This document shows positions 46,570-56,668 of a stretch of DNA of 64,000 bases, piece after piece. The DNA is from Duganella phyllosphaerae (GTDB lineage Bacteria; Pseudomonadota; Gammaproteobacteria; Burkholderiales; Burkholderiaceae_D). The position numbers were made by a program, and so were the translations under genes. A model generated the notes under the pieces. That model made no database searches. It saw only the letters and a list, made by a program, of their open reading frames with translations, and was not told where the DNA came from. Positions within the stretch are counted from its first letter, which is position 1. The number at the start of each line of letters is the position of its first letter. The stretch lies in contig NZ_LROM01000091.1 of the NCBI RefSeq assembly GCF_001758785.1, positions 25,224-89,223 of the forward strand, written 5' to 3'.

Positions 46570-46599
46570 CGAGGCCTGTAGTGCTACCAGGGCCCGTCC

Positions 46600-48102
46600 A
46601 TGACTGTTGCGGTTTCTACCCGGCTTGACGATGTTACAGCCCACGACCAACTGCGTGCGCAAGTGGCCGAGGCCCTGCTGCGGGTGCTGCCCGCGCGCGC
46701 CATACTGTCCGCGCCCGAAGACACCCGCCCCTACGAATGCGACGGCCTGGCCGCCTACCGCCAGCTGCCGATGATCGTCACGCTGCCCGACAGCGAGGCG
46801 CAGGTGCTGGCCGTGCTGCGCGTGTGCCGCGAGCTCGGGGTGCCGATCGTGCCGCGCGGCGCCGGTACCGGCCTGTCTGGCGGCGCCATGCCGATTGCCG
46901 ACGGCGTGGTGCTGTCCACCGCGCGCCTCAACCGCATCGTGCACCTCGACGCCTACTCGCGCACGGCGGTCGTGCAGCCCGGCGTGCGCAATGCCGCCAT
47001 TTCGGAGGCGGCTGCGCGCCATGGCCTGTACTACGCGCCTGATCCGTCGTCGCAAATCGCCTGCACCATCGGCGGCAACGTGGCGGAAAACTCGGGCGGC
47101 GTGCACTGCCTCAAATACGGCCTCACCATCCACAACGTGCTGCGCGTGCGCATGGCCACCATCACCGGCGAGATCGTCGAACTCGGTGGCGCGGCGCTCG
47201 ATGCGCCCGGCCTCGATCTGCTGTCCGTGTTCATCGGCTCCGAGGGTATGCTGGGCATCGTCACCGAGGTCACCGTCAAACTGATCCCCAAGCCGGCCGT
47301 GGCGCGCGTGATCATGGCCTCGTTCGCGCAAGTGTCCGACGGCTGCCACGCGGTGGCCGCGCTGATTGCCGCTGGCATCATTCCCGCCGGCCTCGAGATG
47401 ATGGACCAGACCTCGTCGCGCATGGTCGAACCGTTCGTCCACGCCGGCTACGACACCGACGCCGCCGCCATCCTGCTGTGCGAAGCCGATGGCACCGCCG
47501 AGGAAGTGGAAGAGGACATCGCCCGCATGTCGGCGGTGCTGGGCGCGGCCGGCGCGGTGGCGATTGCTGTCTCGCAGTCGGAGGCCGAGCGCTTGCGCTT
47601 CTGGTCGGGCCGCAAGAACGCGTTTCCGGCGGCCGGCCGCATCTCGCCCGACTACTACTGCATGGACGGCACCATTCCGCGCAAACGGCTGGGCGAGGTG
47701 CTGGCCGGGATCGCCGAGATGGAAACCAAGTATGGCCTGCGCTGCGCCAACGTGTTTCACGCCGGCGACGGCAACCTGCATCCGCTGATCCTGTTCAACG
47801 CCAACATCGCCGACGAATTTGCGCGCGCGGAGGCCTTCGGCGCCGAGATCCTGGCGCTGTGCGTTGAAGTGGGCGGCACCATCACCGGTGAGCATGGCGT
47901 GGGCATCGAGAAGATCGATTCGATGTGCGCGCAGTTCGCGCCGGCCGAACTCGAGGCGTTTTTCGCGGTCAAGCGCGCCTTCGATCCGGCCGGGCTGCTT
48001 AACCCGGACAAGGCGATACCGACCCTGAACCGCTGCGCGGAATTCGGCAAGATGCGCGTGCGTGGCGGCCTGCTGCCGTTTGCCCATCTGCCGCGTTTTT
48101 GA
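46600..48102 (+). CDS. glcD: Glycolate oxidase subunit GlcD
   Basis: GlcD is the FAD subunit that oxidises glycolate to glyoxylate with GlcE and GlcF. The 500-residue product has the FAD-binding PCMH motif (VPIVPRGAGTGLSGGAMPI), the IACTIGGNVAENSGGVHCLKYGLT stretch, and C-terminal CANVFHAGDGNLHPLI with the GEHGVGIEK helix, typical of the FAD-linked oxidase family. A C-terminal LPRF tail replaces a longer E. coli end. glcE follows with a one-base gap. Confidence 0.95.
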   Translation: MTVAVSTRLDDVTAHDQLRAQVAEALLRVLPARAILSAPEDTRPYECDGLAAYRQLPMIVTLPDSEAQVLAVLRVCRELGVPIVPRGAGTGLSGGAMPIADGVVLSTARLNRIVHLDAYSRTAVVQPGVRNAAISEAAARHGLYYAPDPSSQIACTIGGNVAENSGGVHCLKYGLTIHNVLRVRMATITGEIVELGGAALDAPGLDLLSVFIGSEGMLGIVTEVTVKLIPKPAVARVIMASFAQVSDGCHAVAALIAAGIIPAGLEMMDQTSSRMVEPFVHAGYDTDAAAILLCEADGTAEEVEEDIARMSAVLGAAGAVAIAVSQSEAERLRFWSGRKNAFPAAGRISPDYYCMDGTIPRKRLGEVLAGIAEMETKYGLRCANVFHAGDGNLHPLILFNANIADEFARAEAFGAEILALCVEVGGTITGEHGVGIEKIDSMCAQFAPAELEAFFAVKRAFDPAGLLNPDKAIPTLNRCAEFGKMRVRGGLLPFAHLPRF

Positions 48103-48103
48103 C

Positions 48104-49189
48104 ATGACGACGATGCTACCGGCCGATATCGCCAGCGCGTTTTGCACCCGCATCCGGGAAGCTACCCAAACGGGCCAGCCGCTGCGCCTGCGCGGCGGCG
48201 GCACCAAGGACTGGTATGGCGGCGAACCTGCCGGCGAAGTGCTCGATACGCGCGCCCACACCGGCGTGGTGGCGTACGAGCCGACCGAACTGGTGATCAC
48301 CGCGCGCTGCGGCACGCCGCTGGCCGAGATCGAAGCGCTGCTCGAGTCCCACAACCAGATGCTGGCGTTCGAGCCGCCGCGCTTCGGCGCCGGTTCCACC
48401 ATCGGCGGCGTGGTGGCTGCCGCCTTGTCCGGCCCGCGCCGCGCCACCGCCGGCGCCGTGCGCGACTTCGTGCTGGGCGCGGTGCTCATCGATGGCAGCG
48501 GCGAGGCGCTGCGCTTCGGCGGCCAGGTGATGAAGAACGTCGCCGGCTACGACGTCTCGCGCCTGCTGGCTGGCTCGCTGGGCACCCTCGGCCTGATCCT
48601 GGAGGTGTCGCTCAAGGTGTTGCCCAAGCCCGTGTGCGAAGCGAGCCTGCGCTTCGGCATGACCGAGATCGAGGCGCTGGCAAAGCTCAATCAATGGGCC
48701 GGCCAGCCGCTGCCGCTGTCGGCCAGTTGCTGGCACGATGGCATGCTGACAGTGCGGCTGTCGGGCGCGCAGGCGGCGGTGGAAGCCGCCCGGCGCGCGC
48801 TCGGTGGGCAGCCGCTCGGCGATGTTGACGCCGCCGCCTTCTGGACCGCGCTGCGCGACCAGACCGACCCATTCTTCGAGGGCCAAAATACCTTGTGGCG
48901 CCTGTCCGTGCCCTCGGCCGCCAGCGCCATCATTGTCGGCGGCCGCCAGCTGATCGAGTGGTGCGGGGCGCAGCGCTGGCTCAGGCTCGATGCTGACGCT
49001 AATGCCGCCGATGCCGCTGCGATCCGTCGCACCGTGGCCGCAGCGGGCGGCCACGCCACCCTGTACCGCGCGCAGGACAAGGCGGCCGGCGCGTTCCACC
49101 CGCTGGCGCCGGCGGTGGCCGCCATCCACCAGCGTCTCAAGGCCTCGTTCGACCCGGCCGGCATCTTCAACCCTGGACGCCTGTACTGA
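48104..49189 (+). CDS. glcE: Glycolate oxidase subunit GlcE
   Basis: GlcE is the second FAD-binding subunit of glycolate oxidase. The 361-residue product has the PCMH-type FAD region: PLRLRGGGTKDWYGG, PRFGAGSTIGGVVAAALSGPRR and FGGQVMKNVAGYDVSRLLAG. The ATG at 48104 comes right after the glcD stop; the open frame upstream lies in glcD. It is followed by glcF after a two-base gap. All three subunits form one operon. Confidence 0.94.
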   Translation: MTTMLPADIASAFCTRIREATQTGQPLRLRGGGTKDWYGGEPAGEVLDTRAHTGVVAYEPTELVITARCGTPLAEIEALLESHNQMLAFEPPRFGAGSTIGGVVAAALSGPRRATAGAVRDFVLGAVLIDGSGEALRFGGQVMKNVAGYDVSRLLAGSLGTLGLILEVSLKVLPKPVCEASLRFGMTEIEALAKLNQWAGQPLPLSASCWHDGMLTVRLSGAQAAVEAARRALGGQPLGDVDAAAFWTALRDQTDPFFEGQNTLWRLSVPSAASAIIVGGRQLIEWCGAQRWLRLDADANAADAAAIRRTVAAAGGHATLYRAQDKAAGAFHPLAPAVAAIHQRLKASFDPAGIFNPGRLY

Positions 49190-49191
49190 CC

Positions 49192-50427
49192 ATGCAAACC
49201 AACCTCGCCGATTTTATCAAGCACACGCGCGAAGGCGAGGAAGCCGAAGCGATCCTGCGCGCCTGCGTGCACTGCGGCTTTTGCACCGCCACCTGTCCCA
49301 CGTACCAGCTGCTGGGCGATGAGCTCGATGGCCCGCGCGGGCGCATCTACCTGATCAAGCAGGTGCTCGAAGGCGCGCCCGTCACCGCTAAAACCCAGCT
49401 GCACCTGGACCGCTGCCTGACCTGCCGCAACTGCGAAACCACCTGTCCGTCCGGGGTGCGGTACGGGCGCCTGCTCGACATCGGCCGCCAGGTGGTCGAG
49501 CAGCGCGTGCAGCGTCCGGCCACCGAACGTTTCAAGCGCTGGTTGTTGAAGCAAGCGTTGCCGCGACATGGCATCTTCAACGCGGCGCTGCGTGCGGGCC
49601 GGCTGTTCCGGCCCGTGCTGTCACCGGCCCTGCAGGACAAGATGCCGGTGCGGCAGGCCGCCGGCAAGCTGCCGGCGCGACCACACGCGCGCAAGATGCT
49701 GGCGCTGGCCGGCTGCACCCAGCCGGCCATGGCGCCCAATATCCACCATGCCGCCGCGCGCGTGCTCGATGCGCTGGGCGTGCAGCTGATCGTCGCGCCC
49801 AAGGCCGGCTGCTGCGGCGCGCTGCGCCATCACCTGAATGACCAGCAGGCGGCGCTGAATGACATGCGCCGCAATATCGATGCGTGGTGGCCGTACGTGG
49901 AACGGCAAGAAGTTGAGGCGATCGTCATGACGGCGTCGGGCTGCGGCGCCACCGTCAAGGAATACGGCCACCTGCTGGCGCACGACGTGGACTATGCGGC
50001 CAAGGCGGCGCGTATCGCCGCGCTCACGCGCGACCTGTCCGAGGTACTGCCGCAGTTCGAGGATGCATTGCAGCGCCTGTGTACGCACTCGACGGAGCGG
50101 GTAGCCTGGCATCCGCCGTGCACGCTGCAGCACGGCCAGCAAATACGCGGCAAGGTGGAAAGTGTATTGCGCGCGGTGGGCGTGGACGTGGTGCTGTGCG
50201 CGGACAGCCATCTGTGCTGCGGCTCGGCCGGCACCTACTCGCTCTTGCAGCCAGAGTTGTCGCTGCAACTGCGCGACCGCAAGCTCGATGCACTGGCGCA
50301 GACCGGCGCCACCACCATCGTCTCGGCCAACGTGGGTTGCTCGGCGCATCTGCAGTCGGGCACGCAGACGCCGGTGGTGCACTGGATCGAGCTGGTGGAC
50401 CGGATGCTGGGCGAACAGCATCGTTAG
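49192..50427 (+). CDS. glcF: Glycolate oxidase iron-sulfur subunit GlcF
   Basis: GlcF carries electrons from the FAD subunits to the quinone pool. The 411-residue product has two [4Fe-4S] motifs near the N-terminus (CVHCGFCTATCP and CLTCRNCETTCP), and two CCG-type domains: GCTQPAMAPNIHHAAARVL with AGCCGALRHH, and HPPCTLQHGQ with LCCGSAGTY. It ends the glcDEF operon. A glcC-type regulator is not present nearby. Confidence 0.96.
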   Translation: MQTNLADFIKHTREGEEAEAILRACVHCGFCTATCPTYQLLGDELDGPRGRIYLIKQVLEGAPVTAKTQLHLDRCLTCRNCETTCPSGVRYGRLLDIGRQVVEQRVQRPATERFKRWLLKQALPRHGIFNAALRAGRLFRPVLSPALQDKMPVRQAAGKLPARPHARKMLALAGCTQPAMAPNIHHAAARVLDALGVQLIVAPKAGCCGALRHHLNDQQAALNDMRRNIDAWWPYVERQEVEAIVMTASGCGATVKEYGHLLAHDVDYAAKAARIAALTRDLSEVLPQFEDALQRLCTHSTERVAWHPPCTLQHGQQIRGKVESVLRAVGVDVVLCADSHLCCGSAGTYSLLQPELSLQLRDRKLDALAQTGATTIVSANVGCSAHLQSGTQTPVVHWIELVDRMLGEQHR

Positions 50428-50437
50428 GCTCGAATTC

Positions 50438-50545
50438 GTCATCCTCGTGCACGCGGGGATCCATAACCCCTCGAGCCGGCCCTTGTTTTGCTGTGCGCAG
50501 CGCAGCCTCAGCCGTCCTATGGATTCCCGCCTGCGCGGGAATGAC
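50438..50545. repeat. Paired REP repeats forming a 108-base inverted element
   Basis: The 28-base outer arms (50438-50465 and 50518-50545) are inverted copies that match at 23 of 28 positions. Each arm is also a short palindrome of the GTCAT...ATGAC REP form. They lie between glcF and the convergent GGDEF/EAL gene and could act as a bidirectional transcript end or mRNA protection element. Confidence 0.8.
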
Positions 50546-50550
50546 GGGAG

Positions 50551-53097
50551 TCAGGCCAGCGGTAATAGCGACGTGGTTGGCGATTCCTCGGTCTCATGCA
50601 AACTGACGATCGGCGCCAGCCGCGCCGCTGCCTGCCACAACGGCGCGCGGGCGCCGAAGGCTGCCACCCACTCCAGCACTTCGTCCGCCGGCATCGGCCG
50701 GGCGATGCCATAGCCTTGTACCAGGTCGCAGCCCAGGCGCATCAGCATGGCGCCGTGTGCCACCGTCTCCACGCCTTCGGCGATCACCGCGCGGCCGAAC
50801 GATCTGGCCAGGCCGATCACCGCGCTCACCAGGTGCAGGTCGTCGCGGTCTTCCAGCATGTTGCGCACGAAGCTCTGGTCGATTTTCAAGATGTCGGCCG
50901 GCAGCCGCTTCAGATACGACATCGACGAGTAGCCGGTGCCGAAATCGTCGAGCGCGAAGCCGATGCCCAGTGCCTGGCAATCCTGCATGATCGCGCGTAC
51001 GTGGTTGATGTCGGACAGCGCCGACGACTCCAGGATTTCCAGTTCCAGCATATGCGGCGGCACGTCCGGGTACTCGGACAGGATGGCGGTGATCCGTTCG
51101 ACGAAATCGGCGCGCTGGAAATGGCGCGCGGCGATGTTGACGCTGACGACCCACGCCGGATCGGTATGGCGCCATTGCTGCAACTGGCGCAGCGCCTCGC
51201 GCAGCACCCACTCGCCGATGTCGATAATCACGTCGCTGTGCTCGACGATGGGCAGGAACTCCAGCGGCGCCACGATGCCGCGCTGCGGATGCTCCCAGCG
51301 CAGCAGCGCTTCCATGCCGATGATGCGGCCGCGCCGCATGTCCAGCTTGGGCTGGTAGTACAGCCGGAACTGGTCCGCGCGCAGCGCCGCGCGCACCTCG
51401 GTGCGGCGGTTGTGGTGGGTGCGGACCTGTTCGTCGAGATCGGCGTCGAAGAAGTGGTAGCGGTTGCGGCCCGTGATCTTGGCCTGGTACAGCGCCTGGT
51501 CGGCGTGGCGCAGCAGGCTGTCGGCGCTGGCCTCGTTGCCGGTGTAGACCGCAATGCCCACGCTGGCCGACATGGCCACCGGCTTGCCGTCACAGGTGTA
51601 ATCGCGCGATAGCGCTATCAGCAGCTGGTCCATGGCTTGCTCGACGTCGCCGCGACCGCGCAGCTCGGGCAGCAGCAGCACGAATTCGTCGCCGCCCAGG
51701 CGCGCCACGTAATGGCGCTGGCCCGCAAAATCGTGCAGGCGGCTGGCTGCCTGCTTGAGGATTTCGTCGCCGGTGCCCTGGCCGAGCAGGTCGTTTACCT
51801 GCTGAAAATGATCGAGGTCGAACAGGCACACCGCCAGCAGGTAGTTGTGTTCGCGCGCGCGCATGACTTCGTTCTCGAAACGCGCCGCCAGCGCGGTGCG
51901 GTTGGGCAGGCCGGTGAGGATGTCGTGGTTGCTCTGCCACGAGATTTGCTGCATCAACTGGCGCCGTTCCGTCACGTCGCGGAACACCAGCACCGAGCCC
52001 TCCACCCGGCCGTGGGCGGCGCGGATGGCGTTGGCCGTGTACTCCACCGTCATGGCGCGGCCCGAGCGGTGGCGCAGGCTCTGGTTGCCCACCTTGACCA
52101 CTTCGCCGCCGGCGTAGATCGCCGCCATCGACTTGAGCAGCGAATGCTGGCCGAAGTTATTGGCCAGCACGAACACCTGGTGCAGCTCCTGGCCGCGCGC
52201 GCGCGATTCGGGCCAGCCGGTCAGCTGCTGCGCCACTTCGTTGATGGTCTCGATGCGGCCCGTGAGGTCGGTGGTGATGACGGCGTCGCCGATCGAGGCC
52301 AGCGTCACTTCGATGCGTTCTTTTTGCGCCTGCAGCTGTTCCTGCGCGCGCATGGTGCGGTCCAGCTGCCGGCTCAGGCTTTGCTCGCTGTGCTGCAGCT
52401 TGTCCACCAGGGCCTGCACCCGCTGCGCCATGTTGTTGAAAGTTTCGGCCAGCACGCGCGCCTCCAGCGTGCCGGACACCTCCATGCGGGTGGCGTAGTC
52501 GCCGCCATGAAAGCGGTTGGTGGCGGCATTGAGCTGGCGCAGCATGCGCTTGTTGGCGAAGATGATGAAGCCAAGCAGGGTATAGATGATGATGATGTTG
52601 GTGACCGAGATTACCGCCTGCTGGCGCAGCGTATGCCATACGCCGGCCAGCGGCAGCGTCGGCTCGAAGGCCAGTTGCAGGCTGGCGGCGCCGAGGTGTA
52701 CCGGGTGATGTATCGGTTGCAGCGCCTCGAACTCCTCGAACCAGTGCGGGTAGGGCGGCGGCAATGCTGGTGCGCGGCGAACGTCGAGGTGGCCGCCGGG
52801 GTAGTCGAGCGACAGCGCCGCCAGGTCGGCATTGAGCAGCAGCGCGTCGTGCAGGGCGCGATCGATCGCGGACCGGTCCGACGCCTGCACCGCCGGCAGC
52901 AGGGTGTTGTGCAGGTACGTTGCCAGTTCGCTGGCGCTGCGCTGGTACCGCGCATTGGCGCTCACGGTCTCCGACTCGAACAGCATCGAATACCGCACGA
53001 CCAGCACCACCGTGATGATGACGAAAATGGGCATGAACAAGCGCGCATACACGCCCATCCGCAACCATGGCGCCAGGAGTTTTCCAAGCAGGGGCAT
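50551..53097 (-). CDS. Membrane GGDEF-EAL protein with HAMP and PAS domains
   Basis: An 848-residue cyclic-di-GMP enzyme. The N-terminus has a membrane helix (RLFMPIFVIITVVLVVRYS), a periplasmic region of about 120 residues, a second helix (VTNIIIIYTLLGFIIFANK), then HAMP (AATNRFHGGDYATRMEVSG), a coiled coil and a PAS domain (TLASIGDAVITTDLTGRIETINEV). The GGDEF motif is intact (VARLGGDEFVLLLPE). The EAL domain is also intact (GMEALLRW, DDFGTGYSSMSYL, LKIDQSFV). It could both make and degrade cyclic di-GMP. I used the ATG at 53097; the open frame begins two codons upstream with a TTG. Confidence 0.92.
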   Translation of the reverse strand: MPLLGKLLAPWLRMGVYARLFMPIFVIITVVLVVRYSMLFESETVSANARYQRSASELATYLHNTLLPAVQASDRSAIDRALHDALLLNADLAALSLDYPGGHLDVRRAPALPPPYPHWFEEFEALQPIHHPVHLGAASLQLAFEPTLPLAGVWHTLRQQAVISVTNIIIIYTLLGFIIFANKRMLRQLNAATNRFHGGDYATRMEVSGTLEARVLAETFNNMAQRVQALVDKLQHSEQSLSRQLDRTMRAQEQLQAQKERIEVTLASIGDAVITTDLTGRIETINEVAQQLTGWPESRARGQELHQVFVLANNFGQHSLLKSMAAIYAGGEVVKVGNQSLRHRSGRAMTVEYTANAIRAAHGRVEGSVLVFRDVTERRQLMQQISWQSNHDILTGLPNRTALAARFENEVMRAREHNYLLAVCLFDLDHFQQVNDLLGQGTGDEILKQAASRLHDFAGQRHYVARLGGDEFVLLLPELRGRGDVEQAMDQLLIALSRDYTCDGKPVAMSASVGIAVYTGNEASADSLLRHADQALYQAKITGRNRYHFFDADLDEQVRTHHNRRTEVRAALRADQFRLYYQPKLDMRRGRIIGMEALLRWEHPQRGIVAPLEFLPIVEHSDVIIDIGEWVLREALRQLQQWRHTDPAWVVSVNIAARHFQRADFVERITAILSEYPDVPPHMLELEILESSALSDINHVRAIMQDCQALGIGFALDDFGTGYSSMSYLKRLPADILKIDQSFVRNMLEDRDDLHLVSAVIGLARSFGRAVIAEGVETVAHGAMLMRLGCDLVQGYGIARPMPADEVLEWVAAFGARAPLWQAAARLAPIVSLHETEESPTTSLLPLA

Positions 53098-53232
53098 AGG
53101 CAACGATGATGTATTAAAAGTGACCGAAACCCATTATTACTGAAAAGTTAATCGAAAGCACGGTTTGCGGAAACCGTCCCTCACAAATTTACTTGTCGCA
53201 GTGTACAAATGGTTACAGCGTGGCCGCCGGTG

Positions 53233-53718
53233 TTACTCCGCCAGCAGCTTTTCGATGTCGGCGACGATGCTTTCCGGCTTGGTGGTGGGCGCATAGCGGG
53301 CAAACACGGTGCCGTCCTTGCGCACCAGGAACTTGGTGAAGTTCCACTTGATGCGCTCGGTGCCGAGGATGCCGGGCGCCTCGTGTTTCAGCCTGGCGAA
53401 CAGCGGGTGGGCCTGGTCGCCGTTGACGTCGACCTTGGCGAACAGCGGAAACGTGACGCCGTAGTTTTTTTCGCAGAAGGCACCGATCTCGCTGGCGCTG
53501 CCCGGCTCCTGCGCGCCGAACTGATTGCACGGAAAGCCCAGCACCGTTACGCCACGCGCGCGAAACTGCTGGTACACGGCTTCGAGGCCCTGGTACTGCG
53601 GCGTGAAGCCGCAGGCGCTGGCGGTGTTGACGATCAGGAGCACCTGGCCCTGGTACTGGCGCAGGTCCACCGGCACGCCGGCCAGGTCGTTGGCGGTGAA
53701 ATCGTAGATGGAGCTCAT
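53233..53718 (-). CDS. Glutathione peroxidase family protein
   Basis: This 161-residue enzyme reduces hydroperoxides. The peroxidatic cysteine is Cys36 in NTASACGFTPQY (Cys, not selenocysteine). Glutamine and tryptophan of the catalytic tetrad lie in VLGFPCNQFGAQEPG and IKWNFTKFLV. Bacterial relatives often use thioredoxin rather than glutathione. It is divergent from nothing here; it shares the minus strand with pilU, ten bases downstream of its stop. Confidence 0.93.
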   Translation of the reverse strand: MSSIYDFTANDLAGVPVDLRQYQGQVLLIVNTASACGFTPQYQGLEAVYQQFRARGVTVLGFPCNQFGAQEPGSASEIGAFCEKNYGVTFPLFAKVDVNGDQAHPLFARLKHEAPGILGTERIKWNFTKFLVRKDGTVFARYAPTTKPESIVADIEKLLAE

Positions 53719-53728
53719 AAGTTGGTAC

Positions 53729-54865
53729 TCACAGGATGCCTAGTTGTCTGGCGCCGGTAGGCGGCGCCTGCTCGGGCGTGGTTTTGCTGTCGAGCTTGAT
53801 GGCCAGGCGCAGGTCGTTCACCGAATCGGCGTTGCGCAGCGCGTCCTCGTACGTGATGTGGCCCGCTTCGTGCAGGTCGAACAGCGACTGGTCGAAGGTC
53901 TGCATGCCCAGTTCGCGCGACTTTTTCATCAGATCCTTGATGTCGTGCACCTGGCCCTTGAAGATCAGGTCCGAGATCAGGGGAGTGTTGAGCAGGATTT
54001 CGATGGCGACGGCGCGTCCCGGCGCACCCTTGCGCGGCACCAGCCGCTGCGAGACCAGGCCCTTGAGGTTGAGCGACAGGTCCATCAACAGCTGCTGGCG
54101 GCGCTCCTCGGGGAAGAAGTTGATGATGCGGTCGAGCGCCTGGTTGGCGCTGTTGGCGTGCAGCGTGGCCAGGCACAGGTGGCCCGTTTCTGCAAAGGCG
54201 ATTGCGTGGTCCATGGTTTCGCGGTCGCGGATTTCGCCGATCTGGATCACGTCCGGCGCCTGGCGCAGTGTGTTCTTGAGCGCCGTTTCCCAGTCCTCGG
54301 TATCCACGCCCACTTCGCGCTGGGTGACGATGCAGTTGCGATGCGGGTGGACGAATTCCACCGGGTCTTCGATGGTGATGATGTGGCCGTAGCTGTTCTC
54401 GTTGCGGTAGCCGACCATGGCCGCCAGCGTGGTCGATTTGCCGGAGCCCGTGGCGCCCACCATGATCACCAGGCCGCGCTTGGCCATCACCACTTCCTTG
54501 AGCACCTCGGGCAGGCCGAGGTTTTCCAGCACCGGGATTTCACTGGTGATCGTGCGCAGCACCATGCCCACCGAGCCCATTTGCACGAAAGCCGAGACGC
54601 GGAACCGTCCCAGGTCGGGCGGACTGATGGCAAAGTTGGCTTCCTTGGTCTGCTCGAAACCGGCAGCCTGCTTGTCGTTCATGATCGACCGCGCCAGGTC
54701 GAGCGTGTGGGCGGGCGTGAGCGCCTGTGGCGCCACCGGCGTCATCTTGCCGTCGATTTTCATCGCCGGTGGAAAGCCGGCGGTGATGAACAGGTCCGAC
54801 CCTTTCCTCGCCAGCATATTGCGCAGCAGGTCGAACATGAATGTGGAGGCGGTGTTGGCTTCCAT
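53729..54865 (-). CDS. pilU: Type IV pilus retraction ATPase PilU
   Basis: PilU is an accessory retraction ATPase that works with PilT at the pilus base. The 378-residue product has Walker A GATGSGKSTTLAAM, Walker B with the Asp/Glu box (IIGEIRDRETMDHAIAFAETGHL), and the N-terminal LRNMLARKGSDLFITAGFPPAMK. The C-terminus is longer than in PilT, which is typical of PilU. It lies two bases downstream of pilT. Confidence 0.94.
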   Translation of the reverse strand: MEANTASTFMFDLLRNMLARKGSDLFITAGFPPAMKIDGKMTPVAPQALTPAHTLDLARSIMNDKQAAGFEQTKEANFAISPPDLGRFRVSAFVQMGSVGMVLRTITSEIPVLENLGLPEVLKEVVMAKRGLVIMVGATGSGKSTTLAAMVGYRNENSYGHIITIEDPVEFVHPHRNCIVTQREVGVDTEDWETALKNTLRQAPDVIQIGEIRDRETMDHAIAFAETGHLCLATLHANSANQALDRIINFFPEERRQQLLMDLSLNLKGLVSQRLVPRKGAPGRAVAIEILLNTPLISDLIFKGQVHDIKDLMKKSRELGMQTFDQSLFDLHEAGHITYEDALRNADSVNDLRLAIKLDSKTTPEQAPPTGARQLGIL

Positions 54866-54867
54866 GG

Positions 54868-55911
<1,044 letters not shown>

Positions 55912-55912
55912 T

Positions 55913-55918
55913 TATAAT
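55913..55918 (+). promoter_or_regulatory. Possible -10 element of yggS-proC
   Basis: A consensus TATAAT sits just after the pilT start codon end, 38 bases before the yggS ATG at 55957. Any -35 element would lie inside the pilT coding region. None is convincing by eye. Confidence 0.5.
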
Positions 55919-55956
55919 CCCTGTGCCTGACTTTAACGATTGCCTGAAGAGCTCCA

Positions 55957-56667
55957 ATGATTATGTCCCCGATCCCCCAGAACTTGCAAGCTGTCACCGC
56001 GTCTATCGCCGCTGCCGCCACAGAAGCGGGCCGCGCCCCGGACACCGTGCAGCTGCTGGCCGTGTCCAAGACTTTCGGGCCGCAAGCCGTGCACGAGGCG
56101 GTGGCGGCCGGCCAGCGCGCCTTCGGCGAAAACTACCTGCAAGAGGGCGTGGACAAGATCCGTGCATTGAAAGACCTGGGCGCGCCGGCGCTGGAGTGGC
56201 ATTTCATCGGCCCGATCCAGAGCAACAAGACGCGGCCGATTGCCGAACACTTCGACTGGGTGCACACGGTGGAGCGCGAAAAGATCGCCCAGCGCCTGTC
56301 CGAACAGCGCCCGGCCGGCCTGGCGCCGCTGCAGATCTGCCTGCAGGTGAACATCAGCGGGGAGGCCAGCAAGAGTGGCGTGGCCCCGCACGAACTGGCC
56401 GCGCTGGCCCATAAGGTCGCAGCGCTGCCCAACCTCACGCTGCGCGGCCTGATGGCGATCCCCGAGCCGGCCGAGCAATTCGAACAACAACGCGCCGCGT
56501 TCGCGCAACTGCGCGCGCTGTACGACCAGCTGCGCGCCGAAGGCCTGGCGCTCGACACGCTGTCGATGGGCATGTCGTCCGACCTGCGCGCAGCCGTGGT
56601 CGAAGGCGCCACCATGGTGCGCATTGGATCCGCCATTTTTGGTTCCCGAACTTATCCAAAGGCTTGA
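55957..56667 (+). CDS. yggS: YggS family pyridoxal-phosphate homeostasis protein
   Basis: A 236-residue PLP-binding barrel protein. The PLP lysine is in LLAVSKTFGPQAVHEA. Other landmarks are FGENYLQEG, LEWHFIGPIQSNKTRPIAEHF, VNISGEASKSGVAP, LRGLMAIPEPAEQ and LSMGMSSDLRAAVVEGATMVRIGSAIFG. YggS keeps free PLP in balance; it is not a racemase. A second ATG two codons downstream (MSPIPQ) could be the start. It is followed by proC with a one-base gap, a pairing seen widely. Confidence 0.95.
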   Translation: MIMSPIPQNLQAVTASIAAAATEAGRAPDTVQLLAVSKTFGPQAVHEAVAAGQRAFGENYLQEGVDKIRALKDLGAPALEWHFIGPIQSNKTRPIAEHFDWVHTVEREKIAQRLSEQRPAGLAPLQICLQVNISGEASKSGVAPHELAALAHKVAALPNLTLRGLMAIPEPAEQFEQQRAAFAQLRALYDQLRAEGLALDTLSMGMSSDLRAAVVEGATMVRIGSAIFGSRTYPKA

Positions 56668-56668
56668 C

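Noticed and set aside
46324..48489. A 721-codon frame antisense to glcD
   Set aside because: Shadow of glcD, with no recognisable domain.
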